A stretch of 64,000 nucleotides of DNA. Source: Paraconexibacter antarcticus (GTDB taxonomy: Bacteria > Actinomycetota > Thermoleophilia > Solirubrobacterales > Solirubrobacteraceae). The stretch covers positions 1,364,001-1,428,000 of the forward strand of contig NZ_CP098502.1 in assembly GCF_024220175.1 (NCBI RefSeq). Reading direction: 5' to 3'. Both the position numbers and the translations under genes were made by a program. The notes under the pieces were generated by a model. The model ran no database searches. It was not told where the DNA came from and worked only from the letters and a program-made list of their open reading frames with translations. Below, piece after piece: positions 16,813 through 26,044 of the stretch (position 1 is its first letter; the number at the start of each line of letters is the position of its first letter).

Positions 16813-17310
16813 TCAGGCCGACTCGGGGCGCGGGATCCGCGCCCAGATGTTGTTGCACTCCTCGCAGACCTCGGCGGGGACGACGCCGAGCCTCATGCCG
16901 AGGGCGAAGAGCTTGCAGCCGACGCAGAGGGCGAAGGCCGACTCAAGCGTCGCGAAGACGACCATCATGCCGAGGATGACCTCGGCGCCGGTGTCCCAGC
17001 CGAACCCGACGACGAAGATCGCGCCGAGCGTCGTGCAGACGGCGCCGATGACCTGGGCGAAGCGCTTGGGCGGGCCGGCGGTGTAGTTCGGCTCGCCGAG
17101 GCGGGGGGCGACGTGGTTCATCGCCAGCCGTCCGAGGGGGCTCAGCGTCGGGCCGGTGAGCGCGCGGGCGACGAAGCCGTACGCGAGCGGGACGAGGAGC
17201 CAGAGCCAGCCGGTCACGAGCGCGAGCAGCGAGGTCAGCGCGACGACCCCCGCGACGGTGCGGGCGGCCTTCTCGTTGACGGGGTTGGGGAAGCGGAACA
17301 GCTCGGACAC
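16813..17310 (-). CDS. DUF4395 family membrane protein
   Basis: Protein of 165 aa that opens with FRFPNPVNEKAARTVAG, the DUF4395 signature. Four hydrophobic segments lie near residues 20-38, 39-52, 85-105 and 108-128. Two cysteine pairs follow (CVGC and CEEC), which could bind metal or act as redox thiols facing one side of the membrane. The family often occurs near thiol-redox or sulfur-handling genes, but none is adjacent here. GTG 17310 starts directly at the conserved N-terminus. A 235-bp, locally AT-rich region separates it from the divergent deacetylase gene. Confidence 0.82.
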   Translation of the reverse strand: MSELFRFPNPVNEKAARTVAGVVALTSLLALVTGWLWLLVPLAYGFVARALTGPTLSPLGRLAMNHVAPRLGEPNYTAGPPKRFAQVIGAVCTTLGAIFVVGFGWDTGAEVILGMMVVFATLESAFALCVGCKLFALGMRLGVVPAEVCEECNNIWARIPRPESA

Positions 17311-17545
17311 GACGATCTCCCGGGTCGGACGGAGGCGTTGCCCACGGAGCCGCGGGGAACAATCTCCAGAATACAGGGTGGGTATAGGGTTTATTCACAC
17401 CGGGCGCCCGGATGGCATACCGCATAAAGCTTGTAGGGTTTGTGACCCCGGAGTTCGGGCGGCCGCGGTCCGAGGGGGCCCTGCGGCGCCGTCCGCAGCG
17501 GCTCCTGCAGCCCGCTTAAGGCCCGGGGACTACCCTCGCCTCTCC
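17311..17545. promoter_or_regulatory. Divergent control region between DUF4395 and deacetylase genes
   Basis: The stretch 17361-17445 is clearly richer in A/T than its surroundings. It holds two copies of TAGGGTTT (17385 and 17434, 49 bp apart), a GGGTAT at 17380-17385 and a perfect 12-bp palindrome CCGGGCGCCCGG (17400-17411). These could be promoter and operator sites for the divergent pair, but no single promoter reads convincingly. Confidence 0.35.
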
Positions 17546-18478
17546 GTGCCCGCCGCCCACCGTCATCTCAGCGCGCTCCTGCGCCACTGGGAGCGGCGCC
17601 CCGTCCAGATCGCGTCGCTGGCCGGGGTGCTGCTCGCCCTCGTGCTGTCGTCGCTCATGCCCTTCGGCCACGCGCCGAAGGACTCGAAGGGCGCCCCGGC
17701 GCACCGCGTCGCCAAGTCCATCCCGAAGGACCGCCTCGTCGGGCCGAAGCAGCTGCCGAAGCCGAACGCGGCGGACGTCGAGACGCGCGCGGTGCTCGCG
17801 GTGGGCGGGCGGATCGGCCCGATCCGGCACGGCGCCGCGACCCGGCGGATGGTCGCCCTGACCTTCGACGACGGCCCCGGCCCGTTCACCGGCAAGATCC
17901 TCGCGATCCTCCGCCGGACGAAGACGCCCGCGACGTTCTTCCAGGTCGGCCGGAACCTCGACGAGAACCCGGGTCCGGCGAAGGCGACGACGCTCCTGAG
18001 CCGCGTCGAGATCGGCGATCACACCTACACGCACCACTCGCTGCTCACGATGACCTACCGCCAGCAGGAGGACGAGCTCATCTCCTCCGCAGCGACGATG
18101 GAGGCGCAGGGCGAGCCGGTGCCGCGGCTCTTCCGCCCGCCCTACGGCGCCTTCAACCAGGACACCGAGAAGCTCATGGCACGGCGCGGGATGGCGATGA
18201 TCCTGTGGTCGGTCGACAGCCAGGACTACGCGCGGCCCGGCGTCGACCGGATCGTGCAGAACGTCATGTCGGCGGTCACGCCCGGCTCGATCGTCCTCAT
18301 GCACGACGGCGGCGGCGACCGCAGCGAGACCGTCCAGGCGCTGCCGAGGATCATCAAACGGCTACGGAGGAAGGGCTACGGCCTCGTCTCCGTCCCCGAG
18401 CTGCTGCTGAAGGACCCGCCGCAGGCCGATCAGGACGTCGCGACCCCGCCGCCCGGGGCGGCGAAGGGCGCCGGGTGA
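17546..18478 (+). CDS. Membrane-anchored polysaccharide deacetylase (NodB/CE4 domain)
   Basis: Protein of 310 aa. One membrane anchor lies near residues 18-38 (IASLAGVLLALVLSSLMPF). The CE4 domain runs from about residue 95 with TFDDGPGPFTG (metal and catalytic Asp), HTYTHHSL (metal His pair), FRPPYGAFN, WSVDSQDYARPG and IVLMHDGGG. All five CE4 motifs are intact, so it should be active, facing outside the membrane. Peptidoglycan GlcNAc or another surface polysaccharide is the likely substrate. GTG 17546 was chosen because it leaves a short cytoplasmic tail before the anchor. Confidence 0.9.
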   Translation: MPAAHRHLSALLRHWERRPVQIASLAGVLLALVLSSLMPFGHAPKDSKGAPAHRVAKSIPKDRLVGPKQLPKPNAADVETRAVLAVGGRIGPIRHGAATRRMVALTFDDGPGPFTGKILAILRRTKTPATFFQVGRNLDENPGPAKATTLLSRVEIGDHTYTHHSLLTMTYRQQEDELISSAATMEAQGEPVPRLFRPPYGAFNQDTEKLMARRGMAMILWSVDSQDYARPGVDRIVQNVMSAVTPGSIVLMHDGGGDRSETVQALPRIIKRLRRKGYGLVSVPELLLKDPPQADQDVATPPPGAAKGAG

Positions 18479-18485
18479 GCGGCGG

Positions 18486-20009
18486 TCAGCCCGCCGCGAA
18501 CCGCCGGCGGCGGGTGAACTCGCCGGGGAGGGCGCCGTCCGGCCGGTCCTCCCAGAGCAGGTCCTCCACCGTGATGGTCGAGAGGGCCGGCTCGCTCAGC
18601 ACGTCCTGCGCGATGACGCGGTCGGCGTGCTGGGTGAGGGTGTCCTTGTAGACGTTGCGCACGGCGCGGGCGTTGCCGAAGTGCTCGTCGGCGGTCGCGA
18701 GCATGACCTCGCAGAGCCGGACGAGCTCGACGCGTGCCTCGTCGGTCACGTCGTACTGGTCCGCGGCCGCGAGGCGGCAGAAGATCTCCGCGAGCTCCGG
18801 GGCCGAGTAGGTCGCGAACGTCATCGACGTCGTGAAGCGCGACGACAGCCCCGGGTTCGAGCGCAGGAGCTCGGCGAGCGGCTCGGGGTAGCCGGCGATG
18901 ATGACGACGAGGCGGTCGCGCTGGTCCTCCATCGCGCGGATGAGCGTCGCGACGGCCTCGGGGCCGTAGGAGGAGCCGTTCGAGCCCTCGAAGAGCGAGT
19001 AGGCCTCGTCGACGAAGAGGATCCCGTCGAGCGCCGACTGGACCACCTGCCCGGTCTTGATCGCCGTCTGCCCGGCGAAGCCGGCGACGAGGTCACCACG
19101 CCCGACCTCGACGACGTGCCCCTTCTCCAGGAGGCCGACCGCCTTGTAGATGCGGCCCATGAGCCGCGCGACCGTCGTCTTGCCGGTGCCGGGCGGGCCC
19201 GAGAAGACGAGGTGCTGCACGAGCTGCGCGCGCGGCCGGCCGCCCTGCTCCCGCAGGACCTGGACGCGCAGGAAGTTCGCGAGCGTGCGGACGGACGCCT
19301 TCAGGTCGTCGAGGCCGACGAGCGCGTCGAGCTCCATCAGCACCCCGACGAGCTCGTCGTTGCGGGTGGCCGCGACGTGGGCGGCGATCTCGGCCGCGCG
19401 CTGCCCGCGCTGCTCGGCGACCTGAGCGGCCTCCTCGGTCCGGCCCGCGGCCTCGTGGAGCTCCTCGACGAACGCGAGCGCCGCGTCCACGAGACCGAGC
19501 TCGCCGCGGCAGTGCGTGCTGAGCCCCTGCGCGGCGGCGACCGCGTACGTCGTCGCGAGCGCGTCGTCGCCGCCCGCGTGCGCGCAGCGGGCGACGAGCA
19601 GCTGCGCCTGCCAGCGGGACACGCCCCATTCGCGGCCGGTCTGCGCGCGGGTGAGCTGCGCCTCGGCGATCGGCTGGATCGCCGTCCAGTCCTCGTCGCC
19701 GGTGAGCAGCTCGAGCCAGAGCTCGTCGAGGTCGTCGTCGACCGGTGTCCGCTGGTCGCGGGCGAGGGCGACGTAGCACTCGCGGGAGCGGCCGAGCTCC
19801 TCGCGGGCGGCGTCGCGGTCCCCCTCCAGGCGCAGCAGCCGGGCCCCGCGGCAGGCGTGGTACACCGCGCGGTCGAGCGTCGCCCCGGCGTGGCTGCGCA
19901 TCCGCCCGGCGAGGAGCGCCTCGATGCGCACGCAGGCGTCGGCATCGCCGGCCGCGACGGCGCGCGCGTGCTCGGTGAAGCTCATTCCGGGGGTCGAGGT
20001 GACGTTCAT
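18486..20009 (-). CDS. CbxX/CfxQ-type AAA ATPase with N-terminal helical repeats (EccA-like)
   Basis: Protein of about 507 aa (ATG 20009; GTG 20018 and ATG 19985 are alternatives). The N-terminal 220 residues are alpha-helical and TPR-like. The AAA core has Walker A FSGPPGTGKTTVAR, Walker B GILFVDEAYSLF, sensor-like VVIIAGYPEPL and the arginine-containing NARAVRNVYKDT helix. The architecture matches CbxX/CfxQ proteins and EccA of ESX secretion systems. No other secretion or Rubisco genes are near, so its client is unknown. It is convergent with the deacetylase gene, with 7 bp between their stop codons. Confidence 0.85.
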   Translation of the reverse strand: MNVTSTPGMSFTEHARAVAAGDADACVRIEALLAGRMRSHAGATLDRAVYHACRGARLLRLEGDRDAAREELGRSRECYVALARDQRTPVDDDLDELWLELLTGDEDWTAIQPIAEAQLTRAQTGREWGVSRWQAQLLVARCAHAGGDDALATTYAVAAAQGLSTHCRGELGLVDAALAFVEELHEAAGRTEEAAQVAEQRGQRAAEIAAHVAATRNDELVGVLMELDALVGLDDLKASVRTLANFLRVQVLREQGGRPRAQLVQHLVFSGPPGTGKTTVARLMGRIYKAVGLLEKGHVVEVGRGDLVAGFAGQTAIKTGQVVQSALDGILFVDEAYSLFEGSNGSSYGPEAVATLIRAMEDQRDRLVVIIAGYPEPLAELLRSNPGLSSRFTTSMTFATYSAPELAEIFCRLAAADQYDVTDEARVELVRLCEVMLATADEHFGNARAVRNVYKDTLTQHADRVIAQDVLSEPALSTITVEDLLWEDRPDGALPGEFTRRRRFAAG

Positions 20010-20051
20010 CCTGCCCACGGTACGGGCCCGGGCGCCGCCCGGACCGCCGTG

Positions 20052-20801
20052 CTACGCGCTCTTCTGGTCCCAGCTGAAGCCGCGCACGGCGAAGACGACG
20101 CCGGCGACGCCCCAGATCGCGATGACGGCGAGACCGCCCGCGTTGTCGGCTATCGAGCGCCCGGTCACCATCGCGCCGGAGAGCCCGTCGATGATGTGGA
20201 CGAGCGGGAGCGCCCGCGCGATGTCCCGCAGGAAGGCCGGTGCGTTCGACGCGTCGTAGAAGACGCCGGAGATGAAGATCGTCGGGAGGAAGACGAAGTT
20301 CACGAAGGCGGGCGCGGCGTCGAAGTTCGGGATGATGTGCGAGTAGGCGACGCCGAGCGCGGCGAGGCAGGCGACCCCGGCCGCGACGTAGAGCACGAGC
20401 TCCGCGTAGTCCTTCGGCCAGTCGACGCCGAAGAAGAGCTTCCCGGCGCAGACGACGATGAAGACCTGCACCGCCGCGTTCGTCACCGCGTGCGCGGCGA
20501 TCGCGGCGAGGTAGCTGCCCGACGGCAGCGGCGTCCCGCGCATGCGCTTGAGCACGCCCTGCTCGCGCAGGAAGGTGAGGTTCATCGCGAGGGCGCTGAA
20601 CGTCGTCGACATAACGCTCATGCCGGCGATGCCGGGCACGATGACGTTCAGGTCCTTCTGGTTGCCGCTGAGGATCGCGCCGAAGAGCGCGAGGAACAGC
20701 AGCGGCAGGAAGAAGTTGAAGAACGCCGCCGTCGGGTTGCGCCAGAACATGCGGCGCTCCAGGCGGTACTGGCGCCAGGCGAGGCCGAGCGCGTCAGACA
20801 C
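20052..20801 (-). CDS. ABC-2 type exporter permease
   Basis: Protein of 249 aa with about six membrane segments, starting with FFNFFLPLLFLALFGAIL and including FVFLPTIFISGVFYDA, the typical ABC-2 motif region. The GTG start at 20801 overlaps the stop of the ATPase gene by 8 bp, so the two proteins are made together. The pair resembles DrrA/DrrB-type drug or lipid exporters. The substrate is not predictable. Confidence 0.9.
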   Translation of the reverse strand: MSDALGLAWRQYRLERRMFWRNPTAAFFNFFLPLLFLALFGAILSGNQKDLNVIVPGIAGMSVMSTTFSALAMNLTFLREQGVLKRMRGTPLPSGSYLAAIAAHAVTNAAVQVFIVVCAGKLFFGVDWPKDYAELVLYVAAGVACLAALGVAYSHIIPNFDAAPAFVNFVFLPTIFISGVFYDASNAPAFLRDIARALPLVHIIDGLSGAMVTGRSIADNAGGLAVIAIWGVAGVVFAVRGFSWDQKSA

Positions 20802-21675
20802 CGGCCACCTCCGGCTCGTCGGCGGCGGTGAGCTCGAGGTAGACGTCCTCGAGCGACGGGCGGGTGATCGTGAGGTCGGTGACGCTCTCGCCGCGGGCGA
20901 GCGCGTCGCCGGTGAGGTCGTGGACGAGCTGCGTGGGGTCGGTGCACTCGCGCTCCTGGACGGCCCCGTGCTCGTCGCGCCAGCTCACGCGCACGCGCGT
21001 GGCCGAGCCGACGCCGAGCTCGCCGGGCGACCCGATCGCGAGGATGCGGCCGTCCTTGATGATCGCGACGCGGTCGGCGAGCGCCTGCGCCTCGTCGAGG
21101 TAGTGCGTCGTGAGCAGGACGGTCTTCCCGAGGTCGCGCAGCGAGCGGATCGTGTCCCACGCCTGGCGGCGGGCGGCCGGGTCGAACCCGGTGGTCGGCT
21201 CGTCGAGGAAGATGAGCTCCGGGTCGCCGATGAGCGCGAGGGCGAAGTCGAGGCGGCGCGCCTGCCCGCCCGAGAGCGCCCGCACGTAGCTGTCCTGCTT
21301 CTCCTGCAGGCCGGCGAGCGCGATGACCTCGTCGACGTCGCGCGGGGACGGATACATCGAGGCCCAGTGGGCGACCGCCTCGCGGCAGGTGACGAAGCGG
21401 TACATGCCGCTCGACTGCAGGACGATGCCGACCCGCTCGCGCAGCTCGCGGGAGCGCTGCCCGGGGTCCAGGCCGAGGACGCTGACGTCGCCGCCGGTGC
21501 GCTCGCGGTACCCCTCGAGGATCTCGACGGTCGTCGTCTTGCCCGCGCCGTTGGGCCCGAGGAGGCCGAAGACCTCGCCGCGCTCGACCGCGAAGTCGAT
21601 CCCCCGGACCGCCTCGTGGGTGCCGTAGGACTTGCGCAGGTCCGAGACCTCGATGGCGGGCGCGGCCGTGCTCAC
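20794..21675 (-). CDS. ABC-2 exporter ATP-binding protein (DrrA-like)
   Basis: Protein of about 293 aa from GTG 21675 (a TTG at 21684 is possible). Walker A is LLGPNGAGKTTTVE, the signature is LSGGQARRLD and Walker B is LIFLDEPTTGFD, with the switch His in TTHYLDEA. The C-terminal 70 residues form the extra domain typical of DrrA-like exporters. It partners the permease encoded directly downstream. The start lies only 30 bp from that of the divergent ppx gene, so the two promoters overlap. Confidence 0.9.
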   Translation of the reverse strand: MSTAAPAIEVSDLRKSYGTHEAVRGIDFAVERGEVFGLLGPNGAGKTTTVEILEGYRERTGGDVSVLGLDPGQRSRELRERVGIVLQSSGMYRFVTCREAVAHWASMYPSPRDVDEVIALAGLQEKQDSYVRALSGGQARRLDFALALIGDPELIFLDEPTTGFDPAARRQAWDTIRSLRDLGKTVLLTTHYLDEAQALADRVAIIKDGRILAIGSPGELGVGSATRVRVSWRDEHGAVQERECTDPTQLVHDLTGDALARGESVTDLTITRPSLEDVYLELTAADEPEVAGV

Positions 21676-21704
21676 TGCCCTCAATCATGGCAGTCTTGGG
21701 GCGG

Positions 21705-22595
21705 ATGACGCCCCCGCGTATCGGCTGCATCGACATCGGCTCGAACACGACGCGGCTGCTGGTGGCCGACCGCGAGGGAGCCGGGCTGACCGAGGTGGCC
21801 GCGGTGCGGGCGTTCACCGCGCTCGGGACGGGGCGGGCCGCGGGCGACCCGCTGCCCGCCGAGCGGATCGCGGCGGTCGTCCTCGCGGTGGGGGAGCAGC
21901 TCGCCCTCGCGCGCGAGCTGGGCGCGACGGCGGTCGACGTCGTCGCGACCGCGGCCGTGCGCGGTGCGCCGAACGGCGCCGACCTCGCGGAGGCGGTGCG
22001 GCGGGTCCACGGGGTGGAGGTCCGGGTGCTGCTCGGTGCCGAGGAGGCGGCGTACGCGTTCGCGGGTGCGACGCTCGGCCTCGACCCGGCGGACGCCGCC
22101 CCCGACACCGTGCTGGCGGTCGTCGACGTCGGCGGCGGGTCGACGGAGCTCGTGCTCGGGACGCTCGCCGGCGGGCCGACGTGGTCGGTCTCGCTCCCGA
22201 TCGGCTCGGCGCGCCTGCCGCCGTGCCTGGACCCGCCCTGCCCGGACGATCTCTCGGCGCTGCGCGCGGAGGTCGCCGCGGCGTTCGCGCCGGTCGCGCC
22301 CCCGGTGCGCCCGGCGCTCGCGCTCGCGGTCGGCGGCAGCGCGACGTCGGTCACCCGGCTCGTCGGCAGCGAGCTCTCCGCGCACAGCCTCCGGGTCGCC
22401 CTCACGGTCCTGCAGAGCGCCCCCGCGGCGGACGTCGCGTCGATCCACCTGCTCGACGAGCGGCGCGTCGCGCTGCTGCCCGCGGGCCTCGTGCTGCTGG
22501 AGGCCGCGGTCACCGCGCTGGGGGCGCCGCTGCGGGTCGCCGGCGGTGGGCTGCGCGAGGGCCTGCTGCTCGCGTCCCCCTTCACACCGCGATAA
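21705..22595 (+). CDS. ppx: Ppx/GppA family exopolyphosphatase
   Basis: Protein of 296 aa from ATG 21705, which has a GGGGCGG ribosome site just upstream; an ATG at 21687 is less likely. The ASKHA fold is clear: phosphate-1 loop CIDIGSNTTRLLVAD, then ATAAVRGAPNGADL and phosphate-2 VVDVGGGSTELVLG, with VAGGGLREGLLL at the end. It hydrolyses terminal phosphates of polyphosphate or pppGpp. Length fits the short actinobacterial Ppx type (about 300-320 aa). It lies 39 bp upstream of polyphosphate kinase, so both are probably in one operon controlling polyphosphate. Confidence 0.9.
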   Translation: MTPPRIGCIDIGSNTTRLLVADREGAGLTEVAAVRAFTALGTGRAAGDPLPAERIAAVVLAVGEQLALARELGATAVDVVATAAVRGAPNGADLAEAVRRVHGVEVRVLLGAEEAAYAFAGATLGLDPADAAPDTVLAVVDVGGGSTELVLGTLAGGPTWSVSLPIGSARLPPCLDPPCPDDLSALRAEVAAAFAPVAPPVRPALALAVGGSATSVTRLVGSELSAHSLRVALTVLQSAPAADVASIHLLDERRVALLPAGLVLLEAAVTALGAPLRVAGGGLREGLLLASPFTPR

Positions 22596-22634
22596 CGGAG
22601 CCGGTTTGCGCCGCGCTCTAGTCTCGTTCAGACG

Positions 22635-24770
22635 ATGACCGATCAGCTCGATCCCGCGGTGGCCGCCGGCGAGGCGGACGTCGATCTCGACGCCCCGGCG
22701 CTCTACTTCAACCGCGAGCTCAGCTGGCTCGACTTCAACGATCGCGTCCTCCAGCTCGCCGAGGACCCCGGCGTCCCGCTGCTCGAGCGGGTGAAGTTTT
22801 TGGCCATCTTCACGTCGAACCTCGACGAGTACTTCATGATCCGCGTCGCCGGCCTGCACGACCAGGTCGACGCCGGCCTCAACGACCGCGGCTCGGACGG
22901 CCGCCGCCCGACCGAGACGATCGACGCGATCCGCGCGCACGTCGTCCAGCTCAGCGAGCGCCAGGACCGCTGCCTCGCGGAGCTGCGGCCGACGCTCGAC
23001 GGGCACGGCATCCGCATCCTCTCGGTCGACGACCTCGACCAGGCCCAGCGCGCCGACGTGCAGGCCCGCTTCCGCCGCCAGATCTTCCCGGTCCTCACGC
23101 CGCTCGCCGTCGGGCTCGGACGGCCGTTCCCGTACATCTCGAACCTCTCGCTGAGCCTCGCGGTCCTCGTCCGCGACCCGGTCACGCAGACGGTGCTCTT
23201 CGCGCGCGTGAAGGTGCCGAAGGAGATGCTGCCGCGCTTCGTCACCGTCGGCGACGCCCGCGGGGACGAGGCGACGTTCGTCCCGCTCGAGGAGGTCATC
23301 GCGGCGAACCTCGACGCGCTCTTCCCGGGGATGGAGATCCTCGACCACGGCTACTTCCGCGTGACCCGCGACGCCGACTTCGAGGTGAGCGACGAGGCGG
23401 ACGACCTCCTGCAGGCGATCGAGGCCGAGCTGCGCCGCCGCCGCTTCGGCGAGGTCGTCCGCGTCGAGGTCGACGCCCGCATGCCGCAGCACCTGCGCGA
23501 GGAGCTCACGGGCGCCCTCGACGTCGAGGAACGTCAGATCTACGTCGTCGACAAGCTCCTCGACCTCAACGACCTGTGGCAGGTCGTGAAGGTGCCGGGC
23601 TACCCGGAGCTCCGCGACCCGCCGTTCGCCCCCGTCACCCAGCCGCGGCTGCAGGGGGAGGACGGCGCCCGCGGGGACATCTTCGGCGCGATGCGCCACG
23701 GCGACGTCCTCGTCCACCACCCGTACGACTCGTTCGCGACCTCCGTGGAGCGGTTCGTCGAGCAGGCGGTCGCCGACCCGGACGTCCTCGCGATCAAGCA
23801 GACCGTGTACCGGACGAGCGACGACTCGCCGCTCGTGCCCGCGCTCGTGAAGGCGACCGAGCGCGGCAAGCAGGCGGTCGCCCTCGTCGAGCTGAAGGCC
23901 CGCTTCGACGAGCGCGCGAACATCACCTGGGCGCGCAAGCTGGAGGAGGCGGGGGTCCACGTCGTCTACGGCCACCCCGCGCTGAAGACCCACGCGAAGT
24001 GCGTCCTCGTCGTCCGGCGCGAGGGTGACGGCGTCCGACACTACGTCCACGTCGGCACCGGCAACTACCACGCGAAGACCGCGCGCCTCTACACGGACTT
24101 CGGGCTCTTCACGTGCGACCCGCAGATCGCCGCGGACGTCGCCGACATGTTCAACTTCCTCACCGGCTTCGCGCGGCCGCGGCGCTACCGGAAGGTGCTC
24201 GTCGCCCCGGCGCACCTGCGCGACGGGATCCTCCGCGAGATCGACCGCACGATCGCCGCCCACGAGCGCGGCGAGCACGCCCGCATCGTCATGAAGATGA
24301 ACGCGCTCGTCGACAAGCGGTGCATCCGCGGGCTGTACGAGGCGTCGCGGGCCGGGGTCCCGGTCGACCTCAACATCCGCGGCGTCTGCTGCCTCGTGCC
24401 CGGCGTTCCCGGGGTCAGCGAGACGATCCGCGTGACGTCCGTCGTCGGGCGCTTCCTCGAGCACTCGCGCGTCTTCGCCTTCGAGCGCGGGGACGAGACG
24501 ACGGTCTACATCGGCTCGGCCGACCTCATGCCGCGCAACCTCGACACCCGCGTGGAGCTGCTCACGCCGATCGAGGACCCGAACCTCCGGGCGGACGTCA
24601 TGGACGCGGTGGAGCGCTGCCTCGCCGACGACACGAACGCGTGGACGCTCGGGCCCCACGGCGGCTGGACGCGCATCAGCGCCGATCCCGGCCGGCCCGA
24701 GCCGCGCTCGGTGCACCGCGAGATGATGGTCGGCCACACGGCCCGCGCGGCCGAGACGACGACCGGCTGA
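22635..24770 (+). CDS. ppk1: Polyphosphate kinase 1
   Basis: Protein of 711 aa, full length for PPK1. It begins with the N-domain motif YFNRELSWLDFNDRVLQLAE. The catalytic half contains VHHPYDSF, IKQTVYRT, ALKTHAKCVLVVRREGDGV with the conserved His of HAK, and the signature HVGTGNYHAKTARLYTD. A second conserved region, DLNIRGVCCLVPG, is near residue 580. The enzyme reversibly makes polyphosphate from ATP on the membrane face. It follows ppx on the same strand. Confidence 0.96.
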   Translation: MTDQLDPAVAAGEADVDLDAPALYFNRELSWLDFNDRVLQLAEDPGVPLLERVKFLAIFTSNLDEYFMIRVAGLHDQVDAGLNDRGSDGRRPTETIDAIRAHVVQLSERQDRCLAELRPTLDGHGIRILSVDDLDQAQRADVQARFRRQIFPVLTPLAVGLGRPFPYISNLSLSLAVLVRDPVTQTVLFARVKVPKEMLPRFVTVGDARGDEATFVPLEEVIAANLDALFPGMEILDHGYFRVTRDADFEVSDEADDLLQAIEAELRRRRFGEVVRVEVDARMPQHLREELTGALDVEERQIYVVDKLLDLNDLWQVVKVPGYPELRDPPFAPVTQPRLQGEDGARGDIFGAMRHGDVLVHHPYDSFATSVERFVEQAVADPDVLAIKQTVYRTSDDSPLVPALVKATERGKQAVALVELKARFDERANITWARKLEEAGVHVVYGHPALKTHAKCVLVVRREGDGVRHYVHVGTGNYHAKTARLYTDFGLFTCDPQIAADVADMFNFLTGFARPRRYRKVLVAPAHLRDGILREIDRTIAAHERGEHARIVMKMNALVDKRCIRGLYEASRAGVPVDLNIRGVCCLVPGVPGVSETIRVTSVVGRFLEHSRVFAFERGDETTVYIGSADLMPRNLDTRVELLTPIEDPNLRADVMDAVERCLADDTNAWTLGPHGGWTRISADPGRPEPRSVHREMMVGHTARAAETTTG

Positions 24771-24921
24771 ACCGGACGAGTGGGTACGACATCCGTCCGT
24801 GCTGACGGTGCGGGGTCCGCGCCCGGGAGCGGGATGCCGAAGGAAGGGGCACCGTTGCGTCGGAGAGGGAGGCCGGCTTGCGGCCCGATCGTCCGGAAGA
24901 ACACCGCCCTAGGAGGCAGGA

Positions 24922-26016
24922 ATGTCGTCCCACCGTCACGCGCTCGTCGCAAGCGCCACAACAGCCACCATCTTCGCCTTGGCGGCGCTGCCGACCGGGG
25001 CCTCCGCTGCCGAACGCCAGCGGGATCTCCTCGGTCTGCCGACGTCGACGCTGCCTGTCGTCGACAGCCTGCTCTCGACCGTGCCGATCGTCGGGGATTC
25101 GACAGTCGCGACGACGCTGCCGACGCTCCCCGGGCTGGACGCTCTGACGAGCGTTCTCAGCACGGTGCCGGTGGTCGGCGGCAGCGACCCGACGCTGCTC
25201 TCGGGCACGCTCCCGGCTCTGCCGATCGGAGGCAGCGATTCGCTGTCCGCTCTCACGTCTGCGCTCCCCGATCTCACCGGCTTGTCCGACGGGCTGCCGG
25301 TCGACGGGCTGCCGGCGGGTACGGTACCGACCGGGAACGCGCTCGCGCCGGTAACCGCCCTCCTGCGTCAGGTCGCCACCGCCCTGGCGGGGACCCCGCT
25401 CGCCGATGCGCTCAACACGCTCGCCGACCAGGTGGACGCCCTCGGCGACAACGGCGTGACCAACGATCTCCTCACCGTGCTGTCGTCGACGCTCGGGTCG
25501 ATCGCCGCCACGCCCGGGGTTCCCAAGCCGGTCGCCGACCAGAGCGCGAAGCTGTCGACCCAGCTGGCGCCGAAGCCGGCGACCACCGCGGCCACGCCCC
25601 CCTCCCCGAAGAAGCCGGTGGCGACGACGACGACCATCGGCGGGGGCGCCGGTGCGCCATCGGCGGCGGTCGGCGCGGCGCGGCTGTCGAGCCTCAAGGT
25701 CGATCGCGCCCACGGCCGCATCCGAGTCGTCCTGGCCTGCTCGTCGGCGCACACCTGCAAGACGATCCTCATCGCGTACAAGGGCACCGCCGTCCGCGGC
25801 TCGTCCGCGCTGCTCGTCGTTCCTGCGCGCGGCACGCTCACCAAGAACGTGAAGCTCGACAGCACCGGGCGGCGCCTGCTCAAGAACAAGCGAACGAGGT
25901 TCACGGTGGTCGCGGTCCTTCCCGGAGGGAAGTTCGCCTCGCGGACGGTGTCCTCGAAAGCGCCGGTCAAGCAGGCGAAGAAGGGCAAGCAGGCGAGGAA
26001 GGCCGCTCGGCGTTAG
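24922..26016 (+). CDS. Secreted Leu/Pro/Thr-rich protein of unknown function
   Basis: Protein of 364 aa, with an excellent ribosome site AGGAGG 8 bp before ATG 24922. Residues 1-29 are a signal peptide ending ASA-A. Residues 35-150 have repeating segments such as STLPVVDSLLSTVPIVGDS and TSVLSTVPVVGG. A helical part follows, then a low-complexity TPPSPKK linker. The C-terminal domain has a cysteine pair (ACSSAHTC) and ends in a Lys/Arg-rich tail. No sortase motif or membrane anchor is present. Codon choice is slightly less GC-biased than in flanking genes. It may be an envelope protein; the function is unknown. Confidence 0.7.
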   Translation: MSSHRHALVASATTATIFALAALPTGASAAERQRDLLGLPTSTLPVVDSLLSTVPIVGDSTVATTLPTLPGLDALTSVLSTVPVVGGSDPTLLSGTLPALPIGGSDSLSALTSALPDLTGLSDGLPVDGLPAGTVPTGNALAPVTALLRQVATALAGTPLADALNTLADQVDALGDNGVTNDLLTVLSSTLGSIAATPGVPKPVADQSAKLSTQLAPKPATTAATPPSPKKPVATTTTIGGGAGAPSAAVGAARLSSLKVDRAHGRIRVVLACSSAHTCKTILIAYKGTAVRGSSALLVVPARGTLTKNVKLDSTGRRLLKNKRTRFTVVAVLPGGKFASRTVSSKAPVKQAKKGKQARKAARR

Positions 26017-26044
26017 GGCGACGGCCCGGTGCACGCGCGCGACA

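Noticed and set aside
21681..24737. Minus-strand open frame of about 1000 codons opposite ppx and ppk1
   Set aside because: Shadow of two clear genes, with biased composition and no motifs.
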